Positions 7,230 to 15,555 of a stretch of 64,000 nucleotides of DNA are shown piece by piece. Under the pieces are notes generated by a model that did not search any database, was not told where the DNA came from, and saw only the letters and a program-made list of their open reading frames with translations. Each line of letters opens with the position of its first letter. Position 1 is the stretch's first letter. Position numbers and translations under genes: made by a program. The DNA comes from Tamaricihabitans halophyticus (GTDB taxonomy: Bacteria > Actinomycetota > Actinomycetes > Mycobacteriales > Pseudonocardiaceae): positions 124,001 through 188,000 of the forward strand of contig NZ_SLXQ01000003.1 of the NCBI RefSeq assembly GCF_004340875.1, read 5' to 3'.

Positions 7230-9008
7230 TTCACCACGCGCCCTGAACTAGCTGGCATACATGGCATGGTCGCCTCCACGCACTGGCTCGCCTCGGCGGC
7301 GGGCATGGCGATGCTGGAGGACGGCGGCAACGCATTCGACGCGGCGGTTTCCGCCGGATTCGTACTCCAGGTCGTCGAGCCGCACCTGAACGGACCGGCC
7401 GGGCAGGTCCCGGCCATCTTCACCGAGGCCGGCTCCGCGCGGCCGCGGGTGCTCTGCGGCCAGGGCGTCGCACCGGCGGCGGCGAACCCGGAGCATTTCC
7501 GCGATCTCGGGCTTGACCTGATCCCGGGCAGCGGGCTGTTGCCGGCGACCGTGCCCGGCATGTGGGACGGCTGGTTGCTGTTGCTGCGCGACTACGGCAC
7601 GAAAACGTTGCGCGAGGTGCTTGAACGCGCGATCGGCTACGCCGAGCAGGGCATTCCGGTACTGGATCGGATCACCAGCACCATCGACAATGTTGCCCAG
7701 CTGTTCACCGAGCACTGGCCGAGTTCCGCGCAGCTCTGGTTGCCAGGAGGGCGCTCGCCGCAGCCGCGCACCTTGCACCGCAATCCGGTACTGGCCCAGA
7801 CCTGGCGACGGCTGCTCGCGGAGGCTGAAGCCGCTGGCTCCGATCGCGAGGCGCAGCTCGATGCTGGCCGGCGCGCCTGGTCCACCGGGTTTGTCGCCGA
7901 GGCAGTGGACCGGTTCTGCCGCAACGCATTCCGGGACGACTCGGGTCGGGAGCACGCCGGGTTGCTGACCGGTGCGGATATGGCCGGTTGGGAGGCCAGC
8001 TACGAGGATGCGCTCACCGTCCAACTTGGTGAGTGGACGCTGGTGAAATGCGGCAGGTGGACGCAGGGGCCGGCGCTTGCCCAGCAGCTGTTGCTGCTCG
8101 GCGGGCTGCGCGACGATCTGTCTTATGTGGATGGTGTACCGACCGAGCGGACCGTGCATCTTGCCGCGGAGTGCACCAAACTGGCGTTTGCCGACCGGGA
8201 AGCGTGGTACGGCGACACCGAGGTCCCGCTGGATGAACTGCTTTCCGCGGAGTACACCGATGCGCGGCGTGCATTGATCGACGAGCACGCGTCCTTGGAG
8301 CTACGGCCCGGTTCGCCGGGCGGGCGCCCGGCACGGCTGCCAGAGGTGCTGTCCAGTACCACGGAGCGGCCGGTCAGTGGCGCGGTCGGCGAGCCAACCG
8401 TTCGCGCGGACGGCACGATGCGCGGCGACACCGTGCATCTGGATGTGGTGGACGCGGCTGGCAACATGGTTTCGGCGACGCCTTCGGGTGGTTGGTTGCA
8501 CTCCTCGCCGACGATCCCGGAGCTGGGGTTCTGCCTGGATACCCGCGCGCAGATGTTCTGGGTGGAGCCGGGACTGCCGAACACGATCGCACCGGGCAAG
8601 CGGCCGCGGATCACCCTTTCACCGTCCATGGCCCTGCGTGACGGAGTGCCGCGGATGGCCTTTGGCACGCCCGGTGGGGACCAGCAGGACCAGTGGCAGC
8701 TGGCGTTCTGGCTGGCACACACCGTGGGTGGGTTGAACCTGCAGGAGGCCATCGACTCGCCGATGTGGCATTCGGCCGCGTTTCCCAGCTCGTTCTATCC
8801 GCGTGAGATGCGTCTCGGCGAGTTGTGCGTCGAATCCAGACTGGGGGCGGCAACCATCGAAGCCTTGCGCGAGCGCGGGCATCTGGTCGTGGACCAGGGT
8901 CCGTGGTCGCTCGGCCGGATGTCGGCGGTGTCCAGGGATCCGGAAACTGGCATGCTGCGTGCCGCGGCGAACCCGCGAGGCATGCAAGGCTACGCGGTCG
9001 GCAGGTGA
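7227..9008 (+). CDS. Gamma-glutamyltransferase family protein (YwrD-like), cytoplasmic
   Basis: This 593-aa Ntn-hydrolase is of the gamma-glutamyltranspeptidase family. Members are made as a proenzyme that cleaves itself before a threonine, which becomes the nucleophile. Thr402 in GDTVHLDVVD is the matching residue, followed by the conserved SATPSGGW segment. There is no signal peptide, so it is probably cytosolic, unlike classical secreted GGT, and closer to the YwrD/cephalosporin-acylase-like branch. It starts at a GTG with a -10-like box 7 nt upstream. The substrate cannot be read from sequence; gamma-glutamyl amides or acylated amines are possible. The secreted lipase gene follows 23 nt later. 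Confidence 0.85.
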   Translation: MFTTRPELAGIHGMVASTHWLASAAGMAMLEDGGNAFDAAVSAGFVLQVVEPHLNGPAGQVPAIFTEAGSARPRVLCGQGVAPAAANPEHFRDLGLDLIPGSGLLPATVPGMWDGWLLLLRDYGTKTLREVLERAIGYAEQGIPVLDRITSTIDNVAQLFTEHWPSSAQLWLPGGRSPQPRTLHRNPVLAQTWRRLLAEAEAAGSDREAQLDAGRRAWSTGFVAEAVDRFCRNAFRDDSGREHAGLLTGADMAGWEASYEDALTVQLGEWTLVKCGRWTQGPALAQQLLLLGGLRDDLSYVDGVPTERTVHLAAECTKLAFADREAWYGDTEVPLDELLSAEYTDARRALIDEHASLELRPGSPGGRPARLPEVLSSTTERPVSGAVGEPTVRADGTMRGDTVHLDVVDAAGNMVSATPSGGWLHSSPTIPELGFCLDTRAQMFWVEPGLPNTIAPGKRPRITLSPSMALRDGVPRMAFGTPGGDQQDQWQLAFWLAHTVGGLNLQEAIDSPMWHSAAFPSSFYPREMRLGELCVESRLGAATIEALRERGHLVVDQGPWSLGRMSAVSRDPETGMLRAAANPRGMQGYAVGR

Positions 9009-9031
9009 CGGCCGCTGCACGGGAGGCAGCG

Positions 9032-9919
9032 ATGGTAATGGGGAAGGCGGCGCGGTTACTGGCCACGGCGACGGCTGCGGTGTTGTTCGGTGGTGGTGCG
9101 TTGGTAGGTAGTGCGCAAGCCAGTACTACTGCGGACAATCCGGTGTTCTTCGTGCACGGGTACGGCTACGACGACGGTACGTCCGGTGGGAAGAACTGTG
9201 CGAACACCTGGGGTGACGCGGTCGACTACTTCGCCAAGCAGGGTTTGTCGGCAAGCTCGCTGAAGACCGTTGCCTACTACAAGGGCGATGTGAACTGCGA
9301 TGTCCGGATTGGCAAGGCAACCTTGGACACCCGGATCAAGGACGTCGCGGCCAAGTTGGCGAACTATATCTATGACAAGCACACCAGCGATGGGCAGTCG
9401 GTCGATATCGTCGCGCATTCGATGGGCGGCCTGATTACCCGGGTTGCACTGCTCGGTTCCGCCAAGGGGTGGGCAGGGTTCCCGAAGAAGCTGGACGTCG
9501 GCGATGTGGTCACGCTGGGCACGCCGCATCAGGGGATCAGCAAACCGGACGCGAACGACGATACCCAGTGGAAATCGATGCGGCCGGGCTCAACCTTCCT
9601 GGATGTGTTGCAGGAGCCGAAGAATCAGCTGGGCGAGAAGTGGGCGTCTGGGACGGATTGGACACTCCTGGCATCCGATGAGGACGCGACGGTTTCCGGG
9701 GAGTCCGCAATGGACAAGGGCAACCACGCGGACCACAAGTTCCGGTACAAGACCGGCAACGACGGCAAGGTCTCGCATTCCGGGTTGCGCAAGTTGACCA
9801 GTGGAAAGTACGAGCTGCGTTACTGGCACGCCAGCGAGGGCACCTCGCACGACACCTCGAACGGTTGGGCGCCGGTCAAGGCCGCCTACAACGCCGTCGC
9901 CAAGAACACCGACTGGTGA
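9032..9919 (+). CDS. Secreted triacylglycerol lipase / alpha/beta hydrolase
   Basis: This is a 295-aa secreted lipase. The start at ATG 9032 follows GGGAGG with 5-nt spacing. A signal peptide spans about residues 1-30 (cleavage after SAQA). The mature protein opens with the VFFVHGYG oxyanion region, has the nucleophile elbow AHSMGG with Ser130, and LGTPHQG further on, all typical of bacterial lipases with a PGAP1/esterase-EstA-like fold. Cys56 and Cys89 could form a disulfide. It probably hydrolyses extracellular esters or lipids. It is codirectional with the gamma-glutamyltransferase gene but may have its own promoter. Confidence 0.87.
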   Translation: MVMGKAARLLATATAAVLFGGGALVGSAQASTTADNPVFFVHGYGYDDGTSGGKNCANTWGDAVDYFAKQGLSASSLKTVAYYKGDVNCDVRIGKATLDTRIKDVAAKLANYIYDKHTSDGQSVDIVAHSMGGLITRVALLGSAKGWAGFPKKLDVGDVVTLGTPHQGISKPDANDDTQWKSMRPGSTFLDVLQEPKNQLGEKWASGTDWTLLASDEDATVSGESAMDKGNHADHKFRYKTGNDGKVSHSGLRKLTSGKYELRYWHASEGTSHDTSNGWAPVKAAYNAVAKNTDW

Positions 9920-9930
9920 CTCTTCGTCGC

Positions 9931-9974
9931 CGCGATCACCGGGCGCGGTGGACGGGTGACATTCCGTGATCGCG
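9931..9974 (+). terminator. Long-loop hairpin after the lipase gene
   Basis: Nine-bp perfect arms (CGCGATCAC at 9931-9939 and GTGATCGCG at 9966-9974) enclose a 26-nt loop just after the lipase stop. The right arm is the diverged left end of repeat copy c. Confidence 0.4.
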
Positions 9975-9989
9975 TCCTTCAAGGTTAGC
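9966..9989. repeat. Stop-linked palindromic repeat, copy c (diverged type 1)
   Basis: This 24-nt element differs from copy b at about four positions. It lies 9 nt from the stop of the convergent 9999-10205 gene. Confidence 0.6.
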
Positions 9990-9998
9990 GCGGGTGGG

Positions 9999-10205
9999 CT
10001 AGCGGATAAGCCCGGTTAGCTCGTCGCGGTAGGTGGCGATCGTGGCGCACGAGCAGGCGCGCGGATTGCCGGTCCGTTCGGTGACCCTGCAGAATCGTGC
10101 GGCGATCGTGTCATGTGCGGACCATGGGTGCGGGCATACCGGACAGCCGTCCTCCACGGCCGGCGGGTCGGGCGTGGGTTGTTCCAGTGGTTCTGCCGAT
10201 GTCAT
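9999..10205 (-). CDS. Small cysteine-rich protein, RGCVC-like family
   Basis: This 68-aa protein has a Cys/His pattern C-x2-C-x-H ... FC ... ACSC that matches the short actinobacterial RGCVC family, whose name-giving motif appears here as RACSC. Five or six Cys/His residues suggest a bound metal, probably zinc. The N-terminus is Pro/Glu-rich and looks disordered. The ATG at 10205 follows AGGAG with normal spacing. It is divergent from the sigma-factor operon. No function is known to me. Confidence 0.7.
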   Translation of the reverse strand: MTSAEPLEQPTPDPPAVEDGCPVCPHPWSAHDTIAARFCRVTERTGNPRACSCATIATYRDELTGLIR

Positions 10206-10344
10206 GGCAGATCTCCTGCCCCCGGCCGATGGGCCGGCGTGGAAACATCGGGACGCGCGGCGGCCCCGACGACGTTAACTGTACGCCCGTGGCACCCGTC
10301 CTTGGTGGCTCGTGATCGAGTGTCGCATTCGCGGCGCAATTGAC

Positions 10345-10358
10345 GTGACGGGAGTCAC
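10345..10358 (+). promoter_or_regulatory. Inverted repeat overlapping the sigma-factor ribosome-binding site
   Basis: GTGAC (10345-10349) and GTCAC (10354-10358) flank GGGA. The likely Shine-Dalgarno GGGAG (10350-10354) for the GTG at 10365 lies in and beside the loop, so this could be an operator or a hairpin that limits translation. Confidence 0.35.
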
Positions 10359-10364
10359 CTTCGA

Positions 10365-10952
10365 GTGAAAACCGTGGGCAGGATGGCCCGCGTCTTGCTG
10401 GGTGTGCAGGGTAACCGGATGGTCGACGAGGCACAGCTCGTCCGCAGGGTCGCCAAGGGCGACCGGGCGGCGTTCGAGGAGCTGTACCGGCGCACCTCGC
10501 CGTGGCTGGCCACGCGGCTGCGCCGGCGCTGCGCGGACGAGCAGCTGGTCGCCGAGGTGATGCAGGAGACCTACCTCGCGGTCTGGCGAGCGGCCGGCTC
10601 CTTCGCGGGTGCCGCGCTGGACGGCAGTGCCGTCGGTTGGTTGTGGACGATCGCGGCCCGCCGCCTCGTCGACGCGTTTCGCCGCCGTGCGCGGCATGCC
10701 GAACAACCGATACCGCTGGCCGAAGCGGTGCCCTCACCCGAAGACGAGGTGCTGGCTGGCGTAGTGGGCGGGGAAGTCGGGGGCGCACTACGCCAGCTGG
10801 CACCCGAACTGCGGGACGTGCTGCGGGCACTGGTCCTGGACGGCCTCACCGTCCGGGAAACCGCCACGCTGCTCGGCCTACCCGAAGGAACGGTGAAAAC
10901 CCGCGCGCGCCGGGCACGCGCCCAGCTGCGGGAAGCCTTGGAGCTGTCATGA
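10365..10952 (+). CDS. ECF-type RNA polymerase sigma factor
   Basis: This is a 195-aa group 4 sigma factor. Region 2 spans about residues 20-85 (including ELYRRTSPWLA and the acidic EVMQETYLAVWR stretch). Region 4 spans about 140-190, with the helix-turn-helix VRETATLLGLPEGTVKTRARRAR that reads the -35 element. The GTG at 10365 has GGGAG 10 nt upstream; ATG 10383 and ATG 10419 are alternative starts. Its stop overlaps the next start (ATGA), so it is co-translated with a zinc-finger membrane anti-sigma, the usual arrangement for a signal-gated ECF factor. The linked ABC genes suggest a membrane or peptide-stress response, which is inference. Confidence 0.88.
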   Translation: MKTVGRMARVLLGVQGNRMVDEAQLVRRVAKGDRAAFEELYRRTSPWLATRLRRRCADEQLVAEVMQETYLAVWRAAGSFAGAALDGSAVGWLWTIAARRLVDAFRRRARHAEQPIPLAEAVPSPEDEVLAGVVGGEVGGALRQLAPELRDVLRALVLDGLTVRETATLLGLPEGTVKTRARRARAQLREALELS

Positions 10953-11743
10953 CCGAACACATCTCCGCGACCCTGCTACGGCGCTACGCTCAGGGCGCGG
11001 CACCCATCGAGACCGACACGCTGTGGACGGTGGAAGCACACCTGGAGTCCTGCGCGAACTGCCGCGCCACCCTGGCCAGCCAGTACGCCGGCAGCGCCGA
11101 ATTGCTCGACGGTGTATGGGATCGGCTGAACTCGGAGATCGCGCGGAGCGTCCCCGCTCCTCGTCGCCGGCTCCGCTTCAGACTGGCACCGCCCGCGCTG
11201 CTGCCGTGGTTCGCGATGAGCGCACTGGTCATCGGTATGGCATTGGCCGCGGATCTGACCGCCCCGGCGGCGCTGGGCAGCTCCCCGCTTGTCGTGCTGC
11301 TGGCGCCGTTCCTACCGGTACTCGGGGTCGCGCTGAGCTGGTCGCGTGGGCTGGACCCGGCCCACGAGGTAGTGGTCGGCACGCCGATGGCCGGGCTACG
11401 GCTGGTGTTTCGGCGCACCCTCGCGGTGTTACTGCTCTGCCTGCCACTCGTCACCCTTGCTGGCTGGCTGGCGGCGGGAACACCGGTACTCGCCTTGCTT
11501 CCCGCGCTGGCCTTCACTATCGGCACGCTCGCGCTTGGCAGTGTCCTAGGTGTACAGCGGGCCGCACTGGCGCTCGGATTGGGCTGGCTGGCCCTGGTCG
11601 TACTGCCCAGCATCGCCCTCGGCGAGGTACTGCTCGTCCTACAGCCGGCGAGTGCCATTGGCTGGCTGCTTGCCGTACTCGGCTGCGGCGCGGTGCTACT
11701 CGCCCGCCCGAACTCATTTACCCAACTAGCAAGCCAACGCTAG
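10949..11743 (+). CDS. Zinc-finger anti-sigma factor, integral membrane
   Basis: This 264-aa protein has an N-terminal anti-sigma zinc-binding motif H31-x3-C35-x2-C38 (in HLESCANC). A basic linker follows, then about five or six hydrophobic helices from residue 78 onward. The cytosolic domain is expected to bind the upstream sigma factor, and the polytopic part may sense the signal. The membrane part is larger than in single-pass anti-sigma proteins, so it may also have a role of its own. The start overlaps the sigma stop by 4 nt. Confidence 0.85.
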   Translation: MTEHISATLLRRYAQGAAPIETDTLWTVEAHLESCANCRATLASQYAGSAELLDGVWDRLNSEIARSVPAPRRRLRFRLAPPALLPWFAMSALVIGMALAADLTAPAALGSSPLVVLLAPFLPVLGVALSWSRGLDPAHEVVVGTPMAGLRLVFRRTLAVLLLCLPLVTLAGWLAAGTPVLALLPALAFTIGTLALGSVLGVQRAALALGLGWLALVVLPSIALGEVLLVLQPASAIGWLLAVLGCGAVLLARPNSFTQLASQR

Positions 11744-11771
11744 GTCCATAGCAAGCGAAGGAGAACCCCGC

Positions 11772-12566
11772 ATGGTTCGTGCGGTAGGCGCTGCTGAACT
11801 CGCGCCGACAAGCTACGCCGCCGAGGTTCGCGCCGAACGGCTCGACATCCGGGCCGGGCGCCGGATGGTGATCAAGGAACTGGATCTGTCCTTGAGCACC
11901 GGCGTGCACGGTGTGCTCGGCCCGAACGGCGCCGGCAAGACCACGCTGATCAGGGCGATGGCCACGGTGCAGCGGCCGGCCGGCGGAACCCTCGAATTAC
12001 TTGGCGAAGCCATCGGCAACCGGCTCGACCTGCGTGCGGTGCGCCGCCAACTCGGCTACCTGCCCCAGGAATTCGGCTACTACAAGCGGTTCACCGTCCG
12101 CGAGTTCGTTGAATACCTTGCCTGGCTCAAGGAAGTACCGAAAGCGGGGGTGCCCGACGCGGTGCAACACGCCATCGAACGGGTGGGACTCGCTGACCGC
12201 GCGGACGATCGGCTGAAAACACTTTCCGGTGGGATGATCCGCCGGGTGGGGATCGCGCAGGCGATCGTGAACGACCCAAGGGTGCTGCTGCTTGATGAGC
12301 CAACCGTGGGGTTGGATCCGGCGCAACGGATGAGTTTCCGGGAACTACTACAGGATCTCGGCAAACAGTGCTGCGTGGTGGTCTCCACGCACCTGGTTGA
12401 GGATGTTGCGGCCGCGTGCACCGAAGTACTGCTTGTCGACGACGGCCGCCTGGTGTTTCAGGGCACCCCCGGCCAGCTCGCCGAAGCCGGCTCTGCCGAG
12501 GACGTCGGCGATAACCCGACCGAGCGCGGCTACACCGCACTGCTCGCGCGCGGGAGGTCCTGGTGA
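11772..12566 (+). CDS. ABC transporter ATP-binding protein (ABC-2 / drug-export type)
   Basis: This 264-aa ATPase has Walker A GPNGAGKT at residues 50-57, the Q-loop in GYLPQEFGYY, the signature LSGGM and Walker B LLLDEPTVGLDP followed by the H-loop STHLVEDV. This architecture is typical of CcmA/NodI-like exporter ATPases. GAAGGAGA precedes the ATG. It overlaps the following membrane gene by 4 nt. Together with the sigma/anti-sigma pair it likely forms one operon, so the transporter is probably induced by the signal the sigma factor responds to. Confidence 0.88.
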   Translation: MVRAVGAAELAPTSYAAEVRAERLDIRAGRRMVIKELDLSLSTGVHGVLGPNGAGKTTLIRAMATVQRPAGGTLELLGEAIGNRLDLRAVRRQLGYLPQEFGYYKRFTVREFVEYLAWLKEVPKAGVPDAVQHAIERVGLADRADDRLKTLSGGMIRRVGIAQAIVNDPRVLLLDEPTVGLDPAQRMSFRELLQDLGKQCCVVVSTHLVEDVAAACTEVLLVDDGRLVFQGTPGQLAEAGSAEDVGDNPTERGYTALLARGRSW

Positions 12567-13978
12567 GCCTGCGAATCCTGCGTATCGAGCTGCGCCGGTC
12601 GATGGCGCGCGTAGTTGGCCCACTGTTCGTCGTGGCCGCATTGTTGCTCGGCTATCTGTTGACCCCGCTACTCTTCCGGGGCAGCGGCGCATGGGATCTA
12701 CAGTGGAATGGATTGGTCATCCAGCCGCGACACCTGTTGACGTTCATCTGGGCGTTCATTGTCGGTTTCGGTGCGCTGCAAGGCATGCGGGACAAACGCA
12801 GCAAGGTCGGCGAGCTGTTCGATTCGACACCACGGCCGCAATGGCAACGCGCCGGACAGCTTGCGGGCGCGTTCTCGCTGTCCCTGCTCGGCGGCTACCT
12901 GGCCTTCCTGCTGGTCGGTGCGATCCAGGTGGCCACCAATGCGACCTACTTTCCCCTTGGCGTGCTGTTGATCGGCCTGGTCGGCGCGGCGATCATCGTG
13001 GCGGGTGGTTTGCTCGGCCTGGGGATCGGCCGGCTACTGCCATCGTTCCTTACCCCGCCGGCCGCCGCGATGCTCGGTATGGTGGCCCTGGCCTTCGTGG
13101 AGACCGAGCGGGAAAGTGGGTTCGCGCTACTCAGCCCATCCCTTGCGCGGATACATGACGTGCAGGCATTCCACACGCTGCTGCCAAGTGTTTCGGTGGC
13201 ACAACTGGTGTGGTTCACCGCTATCGCGGCGACCGGCCTGCTGCTTTTCGTTGCTCGCCGGCGCTGGATTCGCGCGATCGCAGTCGTGCCGCCGCTCGTC
13301 GGCGTGTTGATCGCGGTGCCGCTGTTGCCCGGCGATCCCGGTAAGGCACTGGCTGTCGATCGAGGCGCCGTGGAACTGGTGTGCGCCGATGGGCAGCCTC
13401 GGGTATGCGTGACCAGGGTGCACGAGGCGAAGCTGGCCGAACTTGTTGAGCCGGCCAGGGAGGCGCTGGCTCTGCTTGGCAAGCTGCCCGATGCGCCAAC
13501 GGCGGTAATGGAGAGCACGGCACAGGCCGAGGACGGGGTGCAGGAGTTTGTGCCCGAAGCCTCCGGGCCGGTCGAGTCGCGACCGGCGGATTTCGTGCCG
13601 ATCAGCTACGACTCGCTCATTCCGGCGATCTCGCTGAACGATGCGGCTGGACCGGTAGACGAACGATTCTCGTTGCTGCTCGGCGCCGGAACACCCGCCT
13701 GCCGTCCGCACGACGAGGATCGGGAGCGGGAACTTGGCGCGCGCCAGGCCGTAGCGTCCTGGTTGGACGGTGAACTGCGCCTGAAGGACGCGTCGGATGT
13801 GGACTATGCCGCCGCTGTCCAGGAGATCGAATCGGCGAACAGCTGGGCGAAGCGTGCCTGGGCCGCGTTGCGCGAGTTGCCGGCTGATGTGCAGCTGGAA
13901 CGCGTTGCCGCGTATCGCTCGGCCTCGCTTACCTGTTCCGGTGATCTGTATTCGGTGCTTGTGGACGGTGCACGGTGA
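12563..13978 (+). CDS. ABC-type membrane protein with large extracytoplasmic C-terminal domain
   Basis: This 471-aa protein starts at a GTG overlapping the ATPase stop. The first 255 residues or so hold about six membrane helices, as in ABC-2 permeases. Residues from about 265 to the end form a soluble domain with several cysteines (VELVCADGQPRVCVTR, TPACRPHD, SLTCSGDLY) that probably lies outside the membrane and may be disulfide-bonded. This domain is not part of a standard ABC-2 permease. I recognise no enzyme motif in it; it may bind a peptide, a cell-wall component or an antibiotic. Confidence 0.78.
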   Translation: MSLRILRIELRRSMARVVGPLFVVAALLLGYLLTPLLFRGSGAWDLQWNGLVIQPRHLLTFIWAFIVGFGALQGMRDKRSKVGELFDSTPRPQWQRAGQLAGAFSLSLLGGYLAFLLVGAIQVATNATYFPLGVLLIGLVGAAIIVAGGLLGLGIGRLLPSFLTPPAAAMLGMVALAFVETERESGFALLSPSLARIHDVQAFHTLLPSVSVAQLVWFTAIAATGLLLFVARRRWIRAIAVVPPLVGVLIAVPLLPGDPGKALAVDRGAVELVCADGQPRVCVTRVHEAKLAELVEPAREALALLGKLPDAPTAVMESTAQAEDGVQEFVPEASGPVESRPADFVPISYDSLIPAISLNDAAGPVDERFSLLLGAGTPACRPHDEDRERELGARQAVASWLDGELRLKDASDVDYAAAVQEIESANSWAKRAWAALRELPADVQLERVAAYRSASLTCSGDLYSVLVDGAR

Positions 13979-14550
13979 CTCGCTGGGCTGTGCTTTACCT
14001 CCGGAGCAGGCAGGTGCCCGGCGCCCTCGGGGTGCTCGTGTTGCTCACCGGGTTGATCGGGGGGCTTTCGTGGCTTTCCGCCGGCGACATCAGCCAGGGG
14101 CCGGGGGTGCTCGTACTCGCAATGGGCGTCGCCGTCATGTCCGTCACGCTCGGTCCGGTGGATATCGACCTGGAGCGCACCGCCGGGTTCGCCTGGTTGC
14201 CGCGCAGAGTAGTCCATGTGCTGCTTGCCGGGGCGATGACGATCGGGGTGACGGCGGCGATGTACCTGGCACTGGCCGATGCCGTGCCCGGTTCGTCGTT
14301 GCTGCGCAACGGGATCGGGTTGCTCGGCCTGGCGACCTTCGGGGTCGCCGTGCTTGGGGTGCGGTTCGGTTGGGCACTGCCGATCGGCTGGGCGATCCTC
14401 GCGGTGTTTGCTCCTGGCGATGCCGGGGCAGTGGTGCGCTGGCCGATGGAACCGGTGGACGCGCCGAGTGCCCTGGTGACCGCGCTGGTCTGTGGGCTGC
14501 TCGGCGCGGGAAGCTATGCCGTCAGCGGTGCGCGCCGCGTGCTCGCTTAG
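13975..14550 (+). CDS. Hydrophobic membrane protein of the ABC/ECF operon
   Basis: This 191-aa protein with about six membrane helices starts at a GTG overlapping the previous stop by 4 nt. It has little soluble sequence beyond short loops. Position and size suggest a second permease-like subunit of the exporter, but no family motif is evident. Its stop is interlocked with that of the convergent methyltransferase (4-nt overlap at 14547-14550). Confidence 0.72.
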   Translation: MTRWAVLYLRSRQVPGALGVLVLLTGLIGGLSWLSAGDISQGPGVLVLAMGVAVMSVTLGPVDIDLERTAGFAWLPRRVVHVLLAGAMTIGVTAAMYLALADAVPGSSLLRNGIGLLGLATFGVAVLGVRFGWALPIGWAILAVFAPGDAGAVVRWPMEPVDAPSALVTALVCGLLGAGSYAVSGARRVLA

Positions 14551-15362
14551 AAGCGGTAGCGGAGCAGCATGGCGGAGTTCCGCCGGGACGGCGAACGGCG
14601 GGTCAGCCGGGCAGCCAGCCGGGACCACAGCGGCAGTTTGTGCTGCCGGGGCATATCGCAACCGCTCAGCTGGTCAACCAGATCCAGCCTCGGGTGCAGC
14701 GATTCCAGCTCCTGCGGGTTGTCGATGGCCCAGCGCGGTGCCGCGTCCGTGCCACGGGTGGTGAAGTTGTGCTTGAACTGGCGTAGCCCACGCGTGTTGC
14801 ACGCGCCAAGCAACAACTGTCCACTGAGGAAATGCGTGGTGAACCGCTGGATCAGCTGGCGACCCTCGTCCTCGGTCAGCAGCGCGGAGGCGTTGTCCAT
14901 CACCAGGACAGCCGGCCGATCAGTCGGTAGCTTCTCCAGCCAGCCGTCCGCGCCCGGCTTGGTGCCGATGACCTTGCAGCCGTCCCGAGGCGAGTAAAGC
15001 TGTTTGCGTACCTCGACGATTTCCGGCAGGTCGACGTCGTGCCAGCGCACGATGGGCGCCGCGCCAAGCCGGAAGACCCGGGTGTCCAACCCGCAGCCCA
15101 GATTCACCACGGTGGCATCCGGGTACTCGGCGAGGAACTCGACGACCCAGTCGTCGAGCTGACGTGCGCGCATCGCCTCGCCGACCTGCTCAGCGTTGTT
15201 GATCTTCGTCTTACTGAAGTCGTAGTCGATGCGGTTCAACACGTCCGCCGCGATCCGATCACAGAGGATCGGGTCCTTGTCCCTGCTGTCGATCGCCCGG
15301 CCGTACAGGCTGGCTAACAGGGTCTCCTTGTCTTCGGAGAGGCGCACTTTTTCGGCGACCAT
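14547..15362 (-). CDS. Class I SAM-dependent methyltransferase, LCM-like family (paralog 1)
   Basis: This is a 271-aa methyltransferase of the leucine-carboxyl-methyltransferase-like family (PF04072 type). The SAM-binding motif is NLGCGLDTR near residue 88. The N-terminal signature KETLLASLYGRA...RIDYDFSK is shared with the two other copies at 20145-20967 and 21039-21860. The ATG at 15362 is preferred over the upstream GTG/ATG because homology with the paralogs begins just after it. In related clusters such enzymes methylate small molecules, often carboxylates or hydroxyls; the substrate here is unknown. It is the most divergent of the three copies. Confidence 0.82.
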   Translation of the reverse strand: MVAEKVRLSEDKETLLASLYGRAIDSRDKDPILCDRIAADVLNRIDYDFSKTKINNAEQVGEAMRARQLDDWVVEFLAEYPDATVVNLGCGLDTRVFRLGAAPIVRWHDVDLPEIVEVRKQLYSPRDGCKVIGTKPGADGWLEKLPTDRPAVLVMDNASALLTEDEGRQLIQRFTTHFLSGQLLLGACNTRGLRQFKHNFTTRGTDAAPRWAIDNPQELESLHPRLDLVDQLSGCDMPRQHKLPLWSRLAARLTRRSPSRRNSAMLLRYRF

Positions 15363-15555
15363 GCTTCCGAAGCTACCTACCCACAACGACATTGCGTAGT
15401 TAAAAAAGTATCAACGCGAGGCGTGGGGTATTGCGTACCGTAGCTAACTGTCTGCGACACGTATTAGTGACGCCCTGATCTGCGAACTTCGTCCCGAATG
15501 TCGCACGAATTGGTGCAGCGGTCGCACTAAGTTATCGGTTCGGCTGTGCTCGGCG

